This document shows, piece after piece, positions 54,651 to 64,000 of a DNA stretch of 64,000 bases; position 1 is the stretch's first letter; each line of letters starts with the position of its first letter. This stretch comes from Boswellia sacra. Taxonomy: Eukaryota > Streptophyta > Magnoliopsida > Sapindales > Burseraceae. Both the position numbers and the translations under genes were made by a program. Below the pieces are notes generated by a model. It worked only from the letters and a program-made list of their open reading frames with translations, searched no databases and was not told where the DNA came from. The stretch lies in NCBI GenBank assembly GCA_013180625.2, contig SNVD02004462.1:10001-74000 (forward strand), in the 5' to 3' direction.

Positions 54651-55650
54651 ATTAGTAACATCTAGGGATGGCAAAAAAAACCTGACAATCCGAGTACCCG
54701 GATTATGTCGGGGTAAAAAAGGGGGAAATATGAGGACTGTATATGGGGATGAGGGAAGATGTGAAATTGTACATTCGGGTGTTGTATATACATTAACTGA
54801 CCCGCACTTAAAGGTGGGCAATTATTAGGTTGAGTCGGGTTTGGAACCAACTCATAAGACTCGATAGTTATACAAGTAGAACAAGATACACCTGAGGTCG
54901 AGTAAAATAAGAAATAGAACTTATGCTACCCCATGGCGTTCGGGTCGGGTCGGGTATGATCGGATATTCGGGTAGGCAATAAGATTTCATATATATGTTG
55001 ATTTCTTTTATTGTATTGACCGATTTTTAATCAATTTTTTAAATTTCTTATACGTATTAAAACAATAATAGAATAAATAAATCAAAAAAGAACACCCACA
55101 AAAACAAGCCCATAAAACCACAAAATCAAAAGCCAAATTTTCTTGAAAACCTACAATTAAACCCATTCAAAATCCACAAAATCAAAATCATATTTTCTTC
55201 TTTGACTTACCATAAACCCACAAATCCATTCAACCCGTAAAATGAAAAAAAAAATCAAAATTTTCTTTTTTGATTTTACAAAAACCCACAAATCCATTTA
55301 ACCCATAAAATAAAATTTAAAAAAATCAGATTTTTCTTATTTGATTTGCCAAAAACCCACAACACATTCAACCCAAAATATAAAAAATCAGATTTTTCTC
55401 TGAGGAACAAGCACACATCCTGCAAATCAACATATTCATACTATCATTCATTGATTTTGTTGAAACTAATCTTGAAGAAATCGTTCACAAATGGGAACTA
55501 ATAAATGGTAGTGAAGAGCACCCATGTGGAAAGAGGGGAAAGTAAATCGGTTAGGGAAAAGAAGAAAGTTTAGATGATCGGAATGAGAATCGACAATGAG
55601 CAAGGTTGGTGGCTTGTAGGTGTCACAATCTATCACTACAAAAAATTAAG
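54651..55650. other. Transposon-like non-coding DNA with tandem repeats
   Basis: Starts near 54664 with tagggatggcaaaaaaaacc, which resembles hAT-type ends, followed by G-rich gggtcgggtcgggt tracts (about 54940). From about 55080 to 55400 diverged units of about 65-75 bases repeat a core like acccacaaatccattcaacc plus an A/T tract. A cactacaaaaaattaag motif at 55634 resembles CACTA-element ends. None has a matching second end in view. Confidence 0.35.
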
Positions 55651-56656
55651 TTATTTACGCCACCTCATCAACGGCGGCATCAAGTAGCAGCCATAATTGG
55701 ATAACCATACAACACATGTCTGCCTAATAAGGCAGCAAACAAATGGACGCGAATGACTTAATTTTGTTTTAAAGACGATTTCCAAAGCGAATGCTTGGAT
55801 TTTATTTTCATTTTTCGGCTTCTCTTCTCTTCTTTTCTTTCCAAACATGCGCGCGAACGAGATTTGAGAGCGCAGATATCGAAGCGAGAGTGCAGCTCTC
55901 CAAAGCCTTCCTTTTCTTCCTCCTTTGACATTTTGTTGCCAACCATCAGTTCGCGTCCTTGTCGGAGAAGAATGCAGATCTGTATGATTTTTTTTCTTAA
56001 ATCTTACAAGATAGAGCTTTGATTGTTCTGTAAAGTTTTTTAAAGTTTTGTTTTGGTTGTGTTGATCAAACAAAGCTTAGATTTTTCTCAAAATCTACCT
56101 CAACTCTGTTGTGATTTCTTCTTGCGTGTTCAATCTGCCGCCTCTGGTTGCCATTTCTGCAGAAGTTTATTTGTTTTAATTTTTTTTTATATTTAGTTTC
56201 TAAGATTAATCTTGTTTAGATGATTTGTTTAATTTTGATTTTATTTTGTAGGTATAGAAATGTGCTGAGTCTCGGCTAGTAATCTTCTTTGTTGTTGTAG
56301 GTACAGTCAATCTCCTCCTCTGTTAAATCTTCTCTCCTAATTTTCTTAGAAACCAAACACTTTAATTCTGTTCTCATTTCATTTCAATTTTACTAAATAT
56401 TGTGAGCTTAAGTTACTCTATGTTTTGCACAGTTTCTAAATCCTAGATTTCGCCTCACTGTTGAATTTGAAACTTGAGGCCGTAATTTGAATCACAACCG
56501 CAGAGAGCTCCATAATTACTTTTCCAACTGCAGTCGCAACTTGTATCTCTGGAACAATGAAAATGCTAATTTTGTTCCTTTTAAATATTTTTCTCTGTGT
56601 ATAGTTATGAGTGTATGCTTGATTTTGTTAAGTTATTTCTTATTTCTGCTGCTTTT
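55651..56656. other. Intergenic or 5' gene region, nothing certain
   Basis: Around 55790-56030 the + strand is CT-rich and reads like a 5' untranslated region. gtag-type junctions are possible near 56250-56300. No protein domain is seen on either strand. Confidence 0.25.
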
Positions 56657-56707
56657 ATGCCTAGAATCAAGGCCGATAGATCTTTCAAGGTTGAGAGCTT
56701 ATACAAG
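56657..56707 (+). other. Possible small first exon (low support)
   Basis: ATG at 56657 opens 17 codons (MPRIKADRSFKVESLYK) that end exactly at a gtatgc donor-like site. The basic composition would suit the N-terminal of the HMG-box gene whose exons lie right of the MULE, but the family's N-terminal part is not conserved enough to prove it. A second exon-like piece is at about 56879-57053, between an acag acceptor and a gtaag donor. It is open in one frame without recognisable domain. Confidence 0.2.
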
Positions 56708-57185
56708 GTATGCGACGTTGTTATCCGTTATCCTTGTTTTCTCTTGCGAATTTTTAACCTCGATAGAGTGATTTTCTTCTACCTTGGAAAAAGTAAGCTT
56801 CCTTGAGCTTACTTGATGGTGCAAGTGTGAGAGTAGAACTATTTAACAAGTTGTACACTTACAATTGCTATCCAGACAGGGTGTAGAGAAGCGTGCATTG
56901 TCAGCAATACCTTGGACAAAATTTGTGGCTGTCTTGCTTCCTTCAAGTAGAGATACGAATTACTACAGATATTTCCATGACTTGAGACACTCAAGGCTCA
57001 TTAGTCATTACCATCAATGGCTCACGAATAGCACAGCAGGACCAGAGATTTGTAAGTGAAAAAGCAGAGCAATGTGGAGAAGAATATTCATAAAGTAAGG
57101 CTGATCAATTTGTAGTCATAAAATTAACAGTCAGTAAGATGCACTACCCCACTATGACTACTATTTTTCCTTGAAGGCACAACGG

Positions 57186-57195
57186 AAATTTAAAT
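57186..57195 (+). repeat. MULE target-site duplication, left
   Basis: aaatttaaat at 57186-57195 equals 63256-63265. Mutator-type elements make 8-11 base duplications. The motif is itself near-palindromic, so 9 or 10 bases cannot be separated. Confidence 0.85.
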
Positions 57196-57335
57196 GGGAA
57201 AATGTCACAAAATACCCCTACGTTGTGACTTATTATCGTCCAGAAATGCATTTTATATTTTTGTGTAAATACAGTCCCTACCTTTTAAAAATTCAATCAT
57301 GGACCACCCTTTGGTTAACTGGCCCGTTAAATGAT
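57196..57335 (+). repeat. MULE left terminal inverted repeat
   Basis: 140 bases starting gggaaaatgtcacaaaatac and ending cccgttaaatgat, the reverse complement of 63116-63255 with three mismatches. Transposase would bind here. Confidence 0.93.
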
Positions 57336-57391
57336 AGTAATTAAGTGTAAAGTTAAGGGGCATCATAGTCTTTATAGCTGAAATGGTCTTG

Positions 57392-57400
57392 TATATAAAT
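57392..57400 (+). promoter_or_regulatory. TATA box of the MULE transposase gene
   Basis: tatataaat about 60 bases inside the left inverted repeat, upstream of a CT-rich leader. Well placed as core promoter; MULE promoters commonly lie in or near the TIR. Confidence 0.5.
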
Positions 57401-57650
57401 AGAGAGTCAACTATTAAAAAAGTAAAAGCTTTTAAACTATACCCACTGGAATCGTTTTCTTCTTCTTTCTTTTTGTCTCTTACATGAACACTTTTTGTCT
57501 TCCCGATTGTTCATCATCTTTCCCTACAACGTGAGCAGTAAAAGCTTTCTGATTGAGTTGACTTCGTTGAAGCAGTGGAACACTCAGTCGGGTTAGCCGG
57601 GTTAGCCTTCGTTTTCGTTAAATGAATGACATGCATGTGTAGTAAAAATC

Positions 57651-58010
57651 GTAAGTTAATTGTATATGTTTTTTTTTTTTTTTTGCCTATATGAAACTTT
57701 ATGAGTACTGGTTTGATTTTGTTGCACTTATTCGTTTCATTTTCTTAATTTTTTTTTTTAATTTCATTCGTAATCGGAAACCCTAGATTTTTGGAAATTG
57801 GGGTTTGTCAAAATTGATTGATAATAATGGAAATTGATGCAATAACCAGGACATTCATACCATTGTATTAACATGCATGCACATATTATGGTATTTTTTG
57901 TACTATTTTATTGAGCATGAATTGATGTATTATGCTTTTGAAACTGTATACTAAGTGTGTTGTTTTTTTTTTCCTCATTATTTCCAAATCTGTTGATGCA
58001 TATGGCTTAG
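57651..58010 (+). other. Probable intron in the transposase 5' untranslated region
   Basis: A gtaagtt donor at 57651 and a ggcttag acceptor ending at 58010 bracket a T-rich stretch, directly before the coding start. Inferred from consensus only. Confidence 0.4.
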
Positions 58011-58013
58011 GTG

Positions 58014-61000
58014 ATGGATTCTTTTTCATTAACCTTTGAGTACTTAGGTGTTGACTTTGCACTCGGGAATATAGATCCTGATAAAGTCAGTGTCATAGAG
58101 TTGTTTAATATTGCTAAAGAGGTTCTCGAACTACCAGTAATAGATCATTCAGATGTTATGTTTAGTGTTACTCTACCGTGGAGTAGAGAAAAAATTGACA
58201 TTGAGACTAACCTTAGTCTTTTAGAAATCTTGCAACAGTATGATGCTAGACATATTCATGAGATAACGGTGCAAGCAAAGGTCAAAACTAGTAACTCACT
58301 TCGCACTAATATGCCTAAAAATGTTGATAATGATGGCTTTGATGAGCTACAAGCTCAGGAAATTAATAGGGATGACAACTCTGGTGAAATGCTTGATGAG
58401 ATACAACCTAAGGAAATTATTAGGGATGATGAGCAGTTAACTGAGTTAGTTGATGGGGTGGATGAGATTGTAGCACAATTAAGTCATAGGGTTGATGAAA
58501 TTGACCCTAACTTGAGTAATTGGGGTGATAAAATAGAGGGGACTGTAGAAAACTTAGTAGGCCATAGAGAGTTTTCTTATGAGAATGAGTCAGATGTAGA
58601 CTATAGGCCAGAGGATGATGAAGATTTTCAGGGTGGGGATAGTGGAATAGAAAGTGACGGTGGGGTGGATAGTGGTAGTGGAGATGAGTCTATAGATGAC
58701 CATTCTCATTACCAAAGTGATGGGGAAGATTTTGAAAAAGTAATAAGTAGTGAAGATGAGGAAGTGGGGAGTGCTAGGATGGCTAGAGTTTAGAGGCAGA
58801 ACTTGTTTAAACCTGGTGTAGAAGGGGCTATTGAATTTAGGGTTGGTCAAACCTTCCATAATTTGGCCCATTTTAGAGAAACTTTGCAAGAGTATTGTAT
58901 TCAGAGGGGAATTGTGTTAAAAAGACTCAAAAATGAAAAAAATAGAGTAACTGTTAAGTGTGGTGCAGAGGGTTGTCCTTGGAGGATGCATGCCTCCACA
59001 ACACAAGACCTAATTACCTATAAAGTGAAGACATTGTACCCCCAACATGACTGTGAGAAGGTGACTGACACACCTGAGTGCACTTACCTTTGGATTGCTA
59101 AAAAATATGAGGACTATTTTAGGGACAATGTTGACTTGACTGTTGACTGGTTAGAGAAAGACATTAAAAGAAAATATGGCTTAGAACCTTCAAAACAGAA
59201 ATTGTACAGGGCTAGGATGAAAGCTCTTGAGGTTATAGGAGAACACCACCAAAAGGCTTTAAATCTTATGCATAAATATGCAAATATTGTCCACATCACA
59301 AATCCTGGCACTACAGTGTATGTAAAGGCAGATACAAATTTGATTTCTGCTAGCCCAAAGTTCCAAGGGTTTTTCATTAGTTTCCTAGCTCAAAGAAAGG
59401 GGTTTGTTGAGGGGTGTAGGCCATTTATAGGTGTAGATGGTTGTCATTTGAAGGGCCCTATGGGTGGGGTGTTATTGGTAGCTGTTGGGATTGATGCAAA
59501 TAATGGGATGTTTCCTTTAGCTGTAGGTATTTGTGAGGTTGAATGTAATTCTACCTGGTCTTGGTTTTTAGAACTTTTGGGTCAGCATATTGGAGGTGTA
59601 GATGGTCTAGGATTGCCTATGACATTTATGAGTGATAGGCAAAAAGGGGTTTTGAATGCTATTACTGTACAGTGGCCATATGCATGTAACAGATTTTGTG
59701 CTAAGCATATATATGAAAACTTCAAGAAGCAGCACACTGGACCAAACCTACACGAACTGTTTTGGAGGGCATCAAAGTCTTCAAATGTAACTGATTACCA
59801 GACAACAATGGAATATATAAAAAGGGTGGACTCCAAGGCTTTTGACTGGTTGAGCAACATTCCTCCAATGCATTGGAGTAGGCATGCATATGATGAAAGG
59901 GTCAAGGTGGATCATGTGACCAATAATATCACCGAGTCCTTTAACTCCTGGATCAACCGACATCGAGGACAAACATACCTAAGCATGATAGAGGACTTGA
60001 GAAGGAAGATTATGAAAAGGATGCAAAGAAAGTAAGGACACTATTTTACTTCACTTTCACTTTTAGTTGCTTACTGTTTTTTTTTTTACTTCACTTTCAA
60101 TCAATTTATGTGACATTGTTTTCTACTTCACATTTTTAATCAATTTATATGACTAACTCAGTTTCTTTACTGTTTTTACTTCACTTTCAATCAATTTATG
60201 TGACATTGTTTTCTACTTCACATTTTTAATCAATTTATGTGACTAACTCAGTTTCTTTACTGTTTTTACTTCACTTTCAATCAATTTATGTGACATTGTT
60301 TTCTACTTCACATTTTTAATCAATTTATATGACTAACTCAGTTTCTTTATAGGATAAAAGAATGCTTAAGATGGAACTCTAATATTGGCCCAAAAATCAG
60401 GGAATGCATCAGTGATAGAGGGAAATTAAGCCATTTAATGGAAGTTATGTGGTGTGGGAACTTAGAGTTTAAGGTGGTGTATAAAGGGAGGGTTTATGTG
60501 GTGAGACTTAATGAGCAATATTGTTCATGTGGACTGTTCCAAGTTTCTGGCATGCCTTGTATCCATGCCATTGCTTGTGCTAAGGAAAGAAGAATCGATG
60601 TGCACCAGTTTGTGAGCAGAATGCTACTTAAGGATAAGTTCATTGATACCTATGATCATTATATTAGGCCTGTTCCAGATCAAAGTGAATGGCCAGATGT
60701 CCCTTGTAACAGCCTGGAAGCTCCTAAGAAAAGGACTAAGGCAGGAAGGCCAAAAAAGGCAAGAAGAAGGGCTGCTGATGAAGACCCTCCAGCCAGCAGC
60801 TTATTCACCATGAGATGTAAAAAATGTGGTGGATACAACCATAACAAAAGATCTTGCAAAAATACCCCAGCCCCAACTAAAAAAAAGGTGATTATTATTT
60901 TCATTCATTTAGTAATGATTTCTTTCATTCCATTTTTTTATTGCTCACTGGTTTTAATTTATGTGTAAGGGGAAGAAAACCATTCAAACTATTGAACTTA

Positions 61001-61389
61001 ATGAAGATGGAGCATCTTTAAGTCAGTATCTAGCACATTCTTAGCAACAAAAAAGGGCAAGTGATAATGCTCACGCAAGAAACAAAAAAAAGGTTAACAT
61101 AGTTATGCCTGTTTGAGCTGGTATTTTTATAAACTATCTTTGCTAACAACTTTTGTCTCTTTGTTTTTATTTCTTTATGGCTGAATGTTAAAGGCAAGGG
61201 TATCAACTATGGGGACATCTTCTGACCCACCAGCATCTCAGACTCAGGCATCATCTTCTCAACCTTCTGTCCTATCCACACAGACCTTTGTTCCATCCTC
61301 TCAGCCAGCTGCATCACAAGATGTTCAGTGCACAATTCCTCCATCATCCCAGCCTACACAAACAGCAAATATACTTGAAAGAGGAAGAG
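58014..61389 (+). pseudogene. MuDR-type transposase gene, four coding exons, two in-frame stops
   Basis: Cut-and-paste transposase. Exon 1 (58014-60031) begins with a PB1-like domain (FSLTFEYLGVDFALGNIDPD) and an acidic region. After a TAG at 58791-58793 it continues in the same frame with the Mutator DNA-binding domain (FRVGQTFHNLAHFRETLQEY, then CPWRMHAS). The DDE core follows: D in FIGVDGCHLKGP (about 59436), D in TFMSDRQKG (about 59634), a CxxH (CAKH), and E in NITESFNSW (about 59937). Exon 2 (60353-60887) has a SWIM finger (CSCGLFQVSGMPCIHAIAC) and a zinc knuckle (CKKCGGYNHNKRSC). Exon 3 (60970-61092) has a TAG (CAHS-stop context near 61042). Exon 4 (61194-61389) is Ser/Gln-rich, and the last exon is uncertain. 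Splice sites keep the frame. The two stops make this copy defective unless read through. Confidence 0.85.
60084..60352 (+). repeat. Three 90-base tandem repeats filling the transposase intron 2 end
   Basis: Units with tcactttcaatcaatttatg at 60091, 60181 and 60271, an exact 90-base period and only a few differences. Each ends with cagtttctttactg; only the last has cagtttctttatag and serves as splice acceptor for exon 2. Confidence 0.9.
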
Positions 61390-61620
61390 GTAATAACTTA
61401 TTTACAAATTAATAGGGAGGGAGTATTTAAAATTTCAATCTAGCTTTGTTTCTAATGTTAACATAGCTAATCATGCAGTTACAAAGTGGTATTCCCAGAA
61501 GAAGTAGTGATCAGACACATGGCTTTTTGGGTGCACTTGGTAACTTCTTTTAGAAGCTTTCAGTAGTTTTTTGTATTTGTAAGTAATATTTGTGGTTTTG
61601 GGTAGTTTAGCACATGTCTA
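61390..61620 (+). other. Possible last exon and 3' end of the transposase gene
   Basis: After the gtaata donor at 61390 an acceptor catgcag ends at about 61479 and would give a short C-terminal exon. Two alternative acceptors give different tails, so I leave it open. The stop would lie between 61508 and about 61580. Confidence 0.3.
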
Positions 61621-61630
61621 GGGTGGCTAA

Positions 61631-61850
61631 TTTTTTTGTAAAGGACCTTGTATAGTCCTTTAGTAGGCACAAAAAATAGAAGAAGTGGCAGTTTGACTAA
61701 TTTTTTTGTACAGGACTTTGAATAGTCCTTTAGTTGACACACAAAATAGAAGAAGTGGCAGCTTGACTGATTTTTTTTTTGTAAAGGACCTTGTACAGTC
61801 CTTTAGTAGGCACACAAAATAGAGGAAGTGACAGCTATGATGTTTTGTCA
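61631..61850. repeat. Three tandem repeats with small hairpins between the convergent MULE genes
   Basis: Units of 70-73 bases with gtaaagg (or gtacagg) at 61638, 61708 and 61781. Each holds aaggac and gtcctt arms around eight bases, able to form a short hairpin, though the middle copy is altered. They lie where both transcripts would end. Confidence 0.8.
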
Positions 61851-62025
61851 ATGAAGGTTCAGTTTGTTTTATAGTGAATACAATCACAGTGCTTAGAATT
61901 GTAATGTAATACAGTTGGCCATGTTTATAGATTAACTAAGTTACAATTTTATATGTCCTGAGTTGCTACCACATCTCTTATCAAATGGATTGCATTTCAT
62001 TCTTTATCCTCCACTTCAATGTGCA

Positions 62026-62529
62026 TTACATAATCTTCACTAAAATTGCTAGCAACATAAGGAACACTATGTAGAAAAACAACTTGTTGATAATGATTGT
62101 ATTCTTCATTTTTTCAGTCATTTCCATCAGCACTTCATATATGTGTAACAAATGATTCATGTCATCTTGCATCTTTGACAAAATGGATGCAATGTTGTTC
62201 ACTCTTGGCATTCTCTCATTTTCCACATCAACTCCAACCAATTCAACATCACTGTTGACTTCTTGTTCATCAGGCTCCCACCATTTGTAGAAATTGCATT
62301 GACCATTCTTGCATATGAAATACAACTTCCCAGGGTTGTTTGCTGACTCTGAAATCATAACCGCTGCCTTGGAACCACATTTGCACCGCCTGTTTTTAAA
62401 TTTGATAATGTTACCGTTAAGCATTTTAAACCTACCTCTTGCTTCACTGTGTGATGTATTCCTGTACTGCCTTGCATTACTTGAGCTTCCTTGACTCATT
62501 TCTACACTTGTGGATTGCTTCGATGTCAT
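62026..62529 (-). CDS. GRF-type zinc-finger protein with C-terminal membrane segment, MULE gene 2
   Basis: Intact frame of 167 codons from the ATG at 62527-62529. A Ser/Gln-rich N-terminal part leads to a GRF zinc finger at residues 49-84 (RRCKCGSKAAVMIS, then KLYFICKNGQCNFYKWWEPD, with Cys 49, 51, 73 and 78). An acidic spacer and an amphipathic helix (about 113-145) follow, then a hydrophobic segment at 147-164 (LFFYIVFLMLLAILVKI) next to the end. GRF fingers bind nucleic acids; the tail could anchor the protein in a membrane. It lies entirely inside the MULE, convergent to the transposase. Whether it helps transposition is unknown. Confidence 0.8.
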   Translation of the reverse strand: MTSKQSTSVEMSQGSSSNARQYRNTSHSEARGRFKMLNGNIIKFKNRRCKCGSKAAVMISESANNPGKLYFICKNGQCNFYKWWEPDEQEVNSDVELVGVDVENERMPRVNNIASILSKMQDDMNHLLHIYEVLMEMTEKMKNTIIINKLFFYIVFLMLLAILVKIM

Positions 62530-62539
62530 TTCATTGAAC

Positions 62540-62680
62540 CTTACAATGCTTGATCTAAGTCTCTTGCTTTGTTGTTGCTTGGTGTGTAAATGAAGTGTGT
62601 TGCTTGGTGTGTAAATGAAGTGTGTTGCTTGCTTTGCTGTTGCTTGGTGTGTAAAAGCTTCTTGCTGTGTACGATGAAGT
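62540..62680 (-). repeat. Tandem repeats upstream of the GRF gene
   Basis: Several copies of ttgcttggtgtgtaaatgaa and shorter variants, 22-32 bases apart, in the presumed 5' leader of the GRF gene. Related motifs (agtgttcaaggttg) follow to about 62770. Confidence 0.7.
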
Positions 62681-62860
62681 TTGTTAAGGAAGTGTTCAGG
62701 GTTGCTTAATGTGATAGCTTCTTGCTATGTAAGATGAAATGTGTTGAAGAAGTGTTCAAGGTTGTTTAGTGTAAAAGTTGGCTGTGAATAGTGATATAGT
62801 TGAGCAAAAATGAATTTGATTTCTGCCAGTTAATGGAGATTTAGCTGGTTTTACCCAGCT

Positions 62861-62867
62861 TTTTATA
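62861..62867 (-). promoter_or_regulatory. Possible TATA box of the GRF gene
   Basis: tataaaa on the - strand about 330 bases upstream of the start codon and 250 inside the right inverted repeat. Only consensus supports it. Confidence 0.3.
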
Positions 62868-63115
62868 ATGATCACAGGAGCATGCAAGGGCCAACGGTCA
62901 CATTCCAACGGCTTTATTCAATTTCAGAACATTCAGGGGTAAAATAGTCATTTTGTTGGCCATATGTGCAACCAACACAGCATATTTTATTAACATTGCA
63001 GGGCCAAATCCGTCAATTCATGTGTAATTGTATTTTTATTGGGAAAACATGTTTATATATGAAGTAGGTTCAAGGGTATTTACGTAATTGAATAAGAATT
63101 GGATGGAAAAATGAC

Positions 63116-63255
63116 ATCATTTAACGGGCCAGTTAACCAAAGGGTGGTCTATGATTGAATTTTTAAAAGGTAGGGACTGTATTTACACAAAAATGTAAAA
63201 TGCATTTCTGGACGATAATAAGTCAAAACGTAGGGGTATTTTGTGACATTTTCCC
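63116..63255 (-). repeat. MULE right terminal inverted repeat
   Basis: Counterpart of 57196-57335 with three differences in 140 bases. Confidence 0.93.
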
Positions 63256-63265
63256 AAATTTAAAT
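63256..63265 (+). repeat. MULE target-site duplication, right
   Basis: aaatttaaat, identical to 57186-57195. Confidence 0.85.
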
Positions 63266-63317
63266 TGTACTCAACACATCATCGCATGCACGGCTTACTG
63301 TATGAAATTTTATACAG

Positions 63318-63577
63318 TGAGAGAGCGAGCAAGAAGGACTCTAATGCTCCCAAGCGTCCTCCTACTGCTTTCTTTATCTTCATGTAACTCTTGTATATTT
63401 ATTTTTCACGTCATTACTTTCACTTCCTCTTCAACGTTTTTTTTTTCTTTTTCAGTTTTCACTGTTTTTGTTGCATTTGGTATAGCTTCAATAACTGTTT
63501 GATGTGGTCTGCAAAACAGGGAGGACTTCAGAAAGTCATACAAGGAGAACTTTCCTGATAACAAATCTGTTTCAGTT
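63318..63577 (+). CDS. HMG-box (HMGB-type) chromatin protein gene, two exons, partial
   Basis: HMGB proteins bend DNA in plant chromatin. The exon 63318-63383 (after a tacag acceptor) encodes KKDSNAPKRPPTAFFIFM up to the first two bases of the last Met codon, before a gtaact donor. The exon 63520-63577 (after an aaacag acceptor) completes it as EDFRKSYKENFPDNKSVSV before gtaag. This is the first half of an HMG box, with the intron at a place consistent with plant HMGB genes; PPTAFFIFM recalls HMGB7-like members. The next exon (expected GKxxGEKW) is not found before the window end. Upstream exons may lie left of the MULE, which would then sit in an intron, or may be lost. Confidence 0.7.
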
Positions 63578-64000
63578 GTAAGATTCAGAACGCCAATAAA
63601 AAATAATTCTTACCATCTGTTTGGTTGCCGAAGAAAAATAGAAATCAGATTGCATTCTTTTTTTTTTTAAATTTTGAAATATGAGAAAGTTGAAATTCAT
63701 ATTTATTGCTTCCGTTTTGTTGAAAGAAAGAGAATTGTTAAAAAATAAAAACAACGATTGCAAGTAAGATATTTCTTTTCTTTTCTTTTTTTGCCCTTGT
63801 TTTGAATTGATTTGTGCTTAGTACGTCTTTCGGGATTGTGAATTTCAAGCGTATTAAGATGATCATTCGGGGTTGTGAATTTCAAGCGTATTAAGGTGAT
63901 CGTTCTGGAATGACTCTGCAGTTGGGTATATGAATACATTTTTGGCATGATAAATGTAGGGACTTTTGAGTTAGGTTTATATTGTTGCCAGTCAATTTTG
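63578..64000 (+). other. Intron of the HMG-box gene with a short duplication
   Basis: No coding sequence seen up to the window edge. At about 63834-63905 a segment of about 37 bases (gttgtgaatttcaagcgtat core) is present twice in tandem. T-rich, in keeping with a plant intron. Confidence 0.4.

Larger units (their letters stand above)
57196..63255 (+). mobile_element. Mutator-like element (MULE) with two convergent genes
   Basis: 6060 bases bounded by 140-base terminal inverted repeats that differ at only three positions by my count, and by a 10-base target duplication. It encodes a MuDR-type transposase on + (58014 to about 61400) and a GRF zinc-finger protein on - (62529-62026). The genes face each other over tandem repeats. 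This recalls maize MuDR, where mudrA and mudrB are also convergent, but the second gene here is of another kind. Close TIRs and few lesions suggest recent activity. Confidence 0.93.

Noticed and set aside
55634..55650. cactacaaaaaattaag as a CACTA transposon end
   Set aside because: No matching inverted end, no 3-base duplication and no transposase nearby. A single 12-base match is not enough.
55651..56073. 140-codon open frame on the - strand
   Set aside because: Lies opposite CT-rich sequence that looks like a 5' untranslated region. The translation is Lys/Arg/Phe-rich without domain.
56865..57059. Exon-like frame of 64 codons left of the MULE
   Set aside because: It has acceptor- and donor-like borders, but the protein does not match the HMG-box family or anything I know, so I do not call it a gene; mentioned only as a possibility under the small first exon.
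61560..61887. Minus-strand frames with repeated protein segments
   Set aside because: They are translations of the 70-73-base tandem repeats between the MULE genes.

Overview
This window is repeat-rich nuclear DNA from a flowering plant, most likely a eudicot. It holds plant-type LTR retrotransposons of four lineages, an endogenous plant pararetrovirus (Caulimoviridae), and an intron-containing Mutator-like (MULE) DNA transposon. The only host gene I recognise is a fragment of a plant HMG-box gene at the right edge. The species cannot be fixed by eye; petuvirus-like insertions of this kind are known from several eudicots, including Citrus. No rRNA, tRNA, CRISPR or bacterial features were seen.

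Layout. 1-10983: decayed Ty3/gypsy element of the Tat type on + (gag, protease, RT, RNase H, second RNase H, integrase, 3' tandem repeats, antisense ORF remnant), split at 4491-6370 by a solo-LTR-like insertion. 10984-20509: Ty1/copia element on + with two LTRs; a solo LTR of the same family (13045-14772, TSD ctagt) sits inside its gag, and the integrase core is missing. 20510-30213: two pararetrovirus copies head to head, a truncated minus-strand copy (20510-23610) and a full-length but broken plus-strand copy (23614-30213), giving an inverted repeat with arms of about 3.1 kb. 30283-42194: a small TIR element split by a complete Athila-type gypsy element on - (30389-41575, TSD taaag). This element carries an intronless LONELY GUY (LOG) gene copy and an unidentified Cys-rich ORF between integrase and the 3' LTR. 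42195-44788: AT-rich, no gene seen. 44789-about 52948: chromodomain gypsy element on - (Tekay-like) with one truncated LTR. 52949-56650: relics and unassigned DNA. 57196-63255: a MULE with 140-bp TIRs and a 10-bp TSD, carrying a MuDR-type transposase gene on + and, facing it, a gene for a GRF zinc-finger protein with a membrane segment on -. 63318-64000: two HMG-box exons directly right of the MULE.

How it fits together. The DNA grew by nested insertion: copia 3' LTR in pararetrovirus, Athila in a TIR element, solo LTRs in gypsy and copia elements, and a MULE beside or inside a host gene. Nearly all retroelement frames are broken. The MULE is the best preserved element. The most interesting points are the gene cargo of the Athila element, the two-gene MULE, and the pararetrovirus inverted repeat as a possible source of hairpin RNA.
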